From: Amia ocellicauda
Taxonomy: Eukaryota; Chordata; Actinopteri; Amiiformes; Amiidae
Reading direction: 5' to 3'
Assembly: GCF_036373705.1 (NCBI RefSeq)
Contig: NW_027102725.1
Span: 1 to 64,000, forward strand
Length of the DNA: 64,000 nt
The notes beneath the pieces are model-generated. The model was not told the DNA's origin. It did not search any database and saw only the letters and a list, made by a program, of their open reading frames with translations. Positions within the stretch are counted from its first letter, which is position 1. Each line of letters opens with the position of its first letter. The translations under genes were made by a program, and so were the position numbers. This document shows, piece by piece, positions 63,111 to 64,000 of the stretch.

Positions 63111-64000
63111 CAGTGGTTTTCAACCCGTGTGCCGTGAGGACTACCCAATTGTGTCGTGAGATTTTTATCCCCTGAAAAATATTATGTCATTTTGTTTGGT
63201 CAACTTCATAAATCTTGTATCAAATCAAACTTATTCAAATGTGTGAAAATATTACATTTATACATCACCTGTAGAAAGCGTTTCATAACTGAAATGTTGT
63301 GTTTGCCGGACTGAACGCACACCTACACTGAGTTGCAGTGCTATCAGTTGTATCGTAAGGTACACTTATAAATTTCAATTTAAGAAGTGAATTTATAGTA
63401 TCACCTTATCACGAATCCTGGAATCTTGTAGAACTCAATTTCTGTGATAATTGGACACAGACACCAATTCCAAAGATATAAATTGTTAAATTTATTCAAA
63501 AACAAAGACTAAATGTAGCACTACACTAATTATACAAAAGGGAAAAGCTAATTAAAATTCAACTCTAGATCAACAAATCAAAGACAAATCACTTCCGTGA
63601 CCAAATCAAAGACCATGGGATCGCATATGATAACACACAAATCGTTAAACAAAAAAGGTTATAAACACATTAACTACAATACCGGTTAGTAAGACGAAGG
63701 TGAGTCTCTCGTTAGTATTGTTAGTCAGACATTAAATAACTACGCAGGTTAGTATTTATGTCAGGTAACTTCTCGTTATATATATATCAGTCTCATTTAC
63801 GTTTAGGTGCCGAGAAAGATCCTATCGTTACTTGTTACCACAATTTCCCTTAACTGATTATTATTCAATGATCAAGGATAGGCAGGGCCACCAATAATCT
63901 AACGTCTATTGACTTGTGTCAATTTCAGACTAAACAGTTAAACAGGAATGAGAAGATATTTCTCGGGGTTGACAGATTTTATTTCTAAAATTATCAACAA
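63111..64000. mobile_element. hAT-type transposon, array copy 3 (cut by window end)
   Basis: Begins CAGTGGTTTTCAACCCGTGT directly after GCTTGGCT (63103-63110). The internal minus-strand LTR starts at 63349 and runs out of the window. Confidence 0.8.
63349..64000 (-). mobile_element. LTR (fossil) in array unit 3, partial
   Basis: Same LTR as in units 1 and 2, truncated only by the end of the window. Confidence 0.75.

Overview
This window is vertebrate nuclear DNA, most likely from a ray-finned fish. The support is a split host gene with GT-AG introns, L2- and CR1-type LINEs, Tc1/IS630 and hAT DNA transposons, tRNA-derived SINEs with the 'gacgcccttatccagggcgac' type of LINE-shared tail, and Pol III gene arrays. 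The species cannot be fixed from the sequence alone. Nothing prokaryotic is present: no operons and no CRISPR.

Layout. 1-18.7 kb is mostly layered transposon debris: an inverted-repeat-bounded element (1.5-2.5 kb), L2 pieces including a head-to-head pair (2.7-4.9 kb), a Tc1 MITE, two degenerate IS630/Tc1-type transposase copies and two SINEs (5-8.4 kb), a three-level nest of SINE/L2/L2 (10.2-13.2 kb), a probable solo LTR (14.1-14.7 kb), and a CR1 LINE split by a hAT MITE with a perfect 8-bp target duplication (14.7-17.2 kb). 18.7-22.7 kb holds the clearest host gene: eight phase-consistent exons coding for a compact eIF4G-like protein (about 359 residues, MIF4G domain only). Its eIF4E-binding tyrosine is replaced and there is one in-frame TGA. 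23.7-26.5 kb has two related LTR-like sequences and an L1-like ORF1 fragment. 26.5-35.6 kb contains a nearly full-length minus-strand LINE (ORF1 with an SGNH-esterase-like domain, ORF2 with endonuclease and RT) bordered by duplicated modules, LTR fragments and many microsatellites. 35.6-37.5 kb is a CR1 LINE. 38.3-40.5 kb is an IS630-type transposon with recognisable inverted ends and a solo LTR inside it. 40.8-41.8 kb holds further DNA transposon remnants. 41.95-44.2 kb is a multi-exon BEN-domain gene with a damaged reading frame. 46.0-48.3 kb is a Tc1 transposase fragment followed by a 1.74-kb LTR with an adjacent primer-binding-like site.

48.5-64.0 kb is a Pol III gene district. It has fifteen 5S rRNA-like units of about 333 bp (the last one truncated), including a six-unit block of 1999 bp that is repeated almost identically; a U6 snRNA-like copy; and then a tandem array whose units carry minus-strand tRNA-Lys(UUU) and intron-containing tRNA-Tyr(GUA) genes. 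Every tRNA spacer is separated from the next by a hAT-type transposon that itself carries a minus-strand LTR. The hAT target duplication (GCTTGGCT) marks the unit borders, so transposon and tRNA block were amplified together. The second unit has lost tRNA-Lys, and the third has a tRNA-Tyr lacking its T-arm.

Most likely informative loci: the compact eIF4G-like gene with its CRE/MYB-rich upstream region, the divergent but structurally compensated 5S class, and the transposon-bearing tRNA array. Identifications rest on reading motifs and translated similarity by eye; no database search or alignment program was run.
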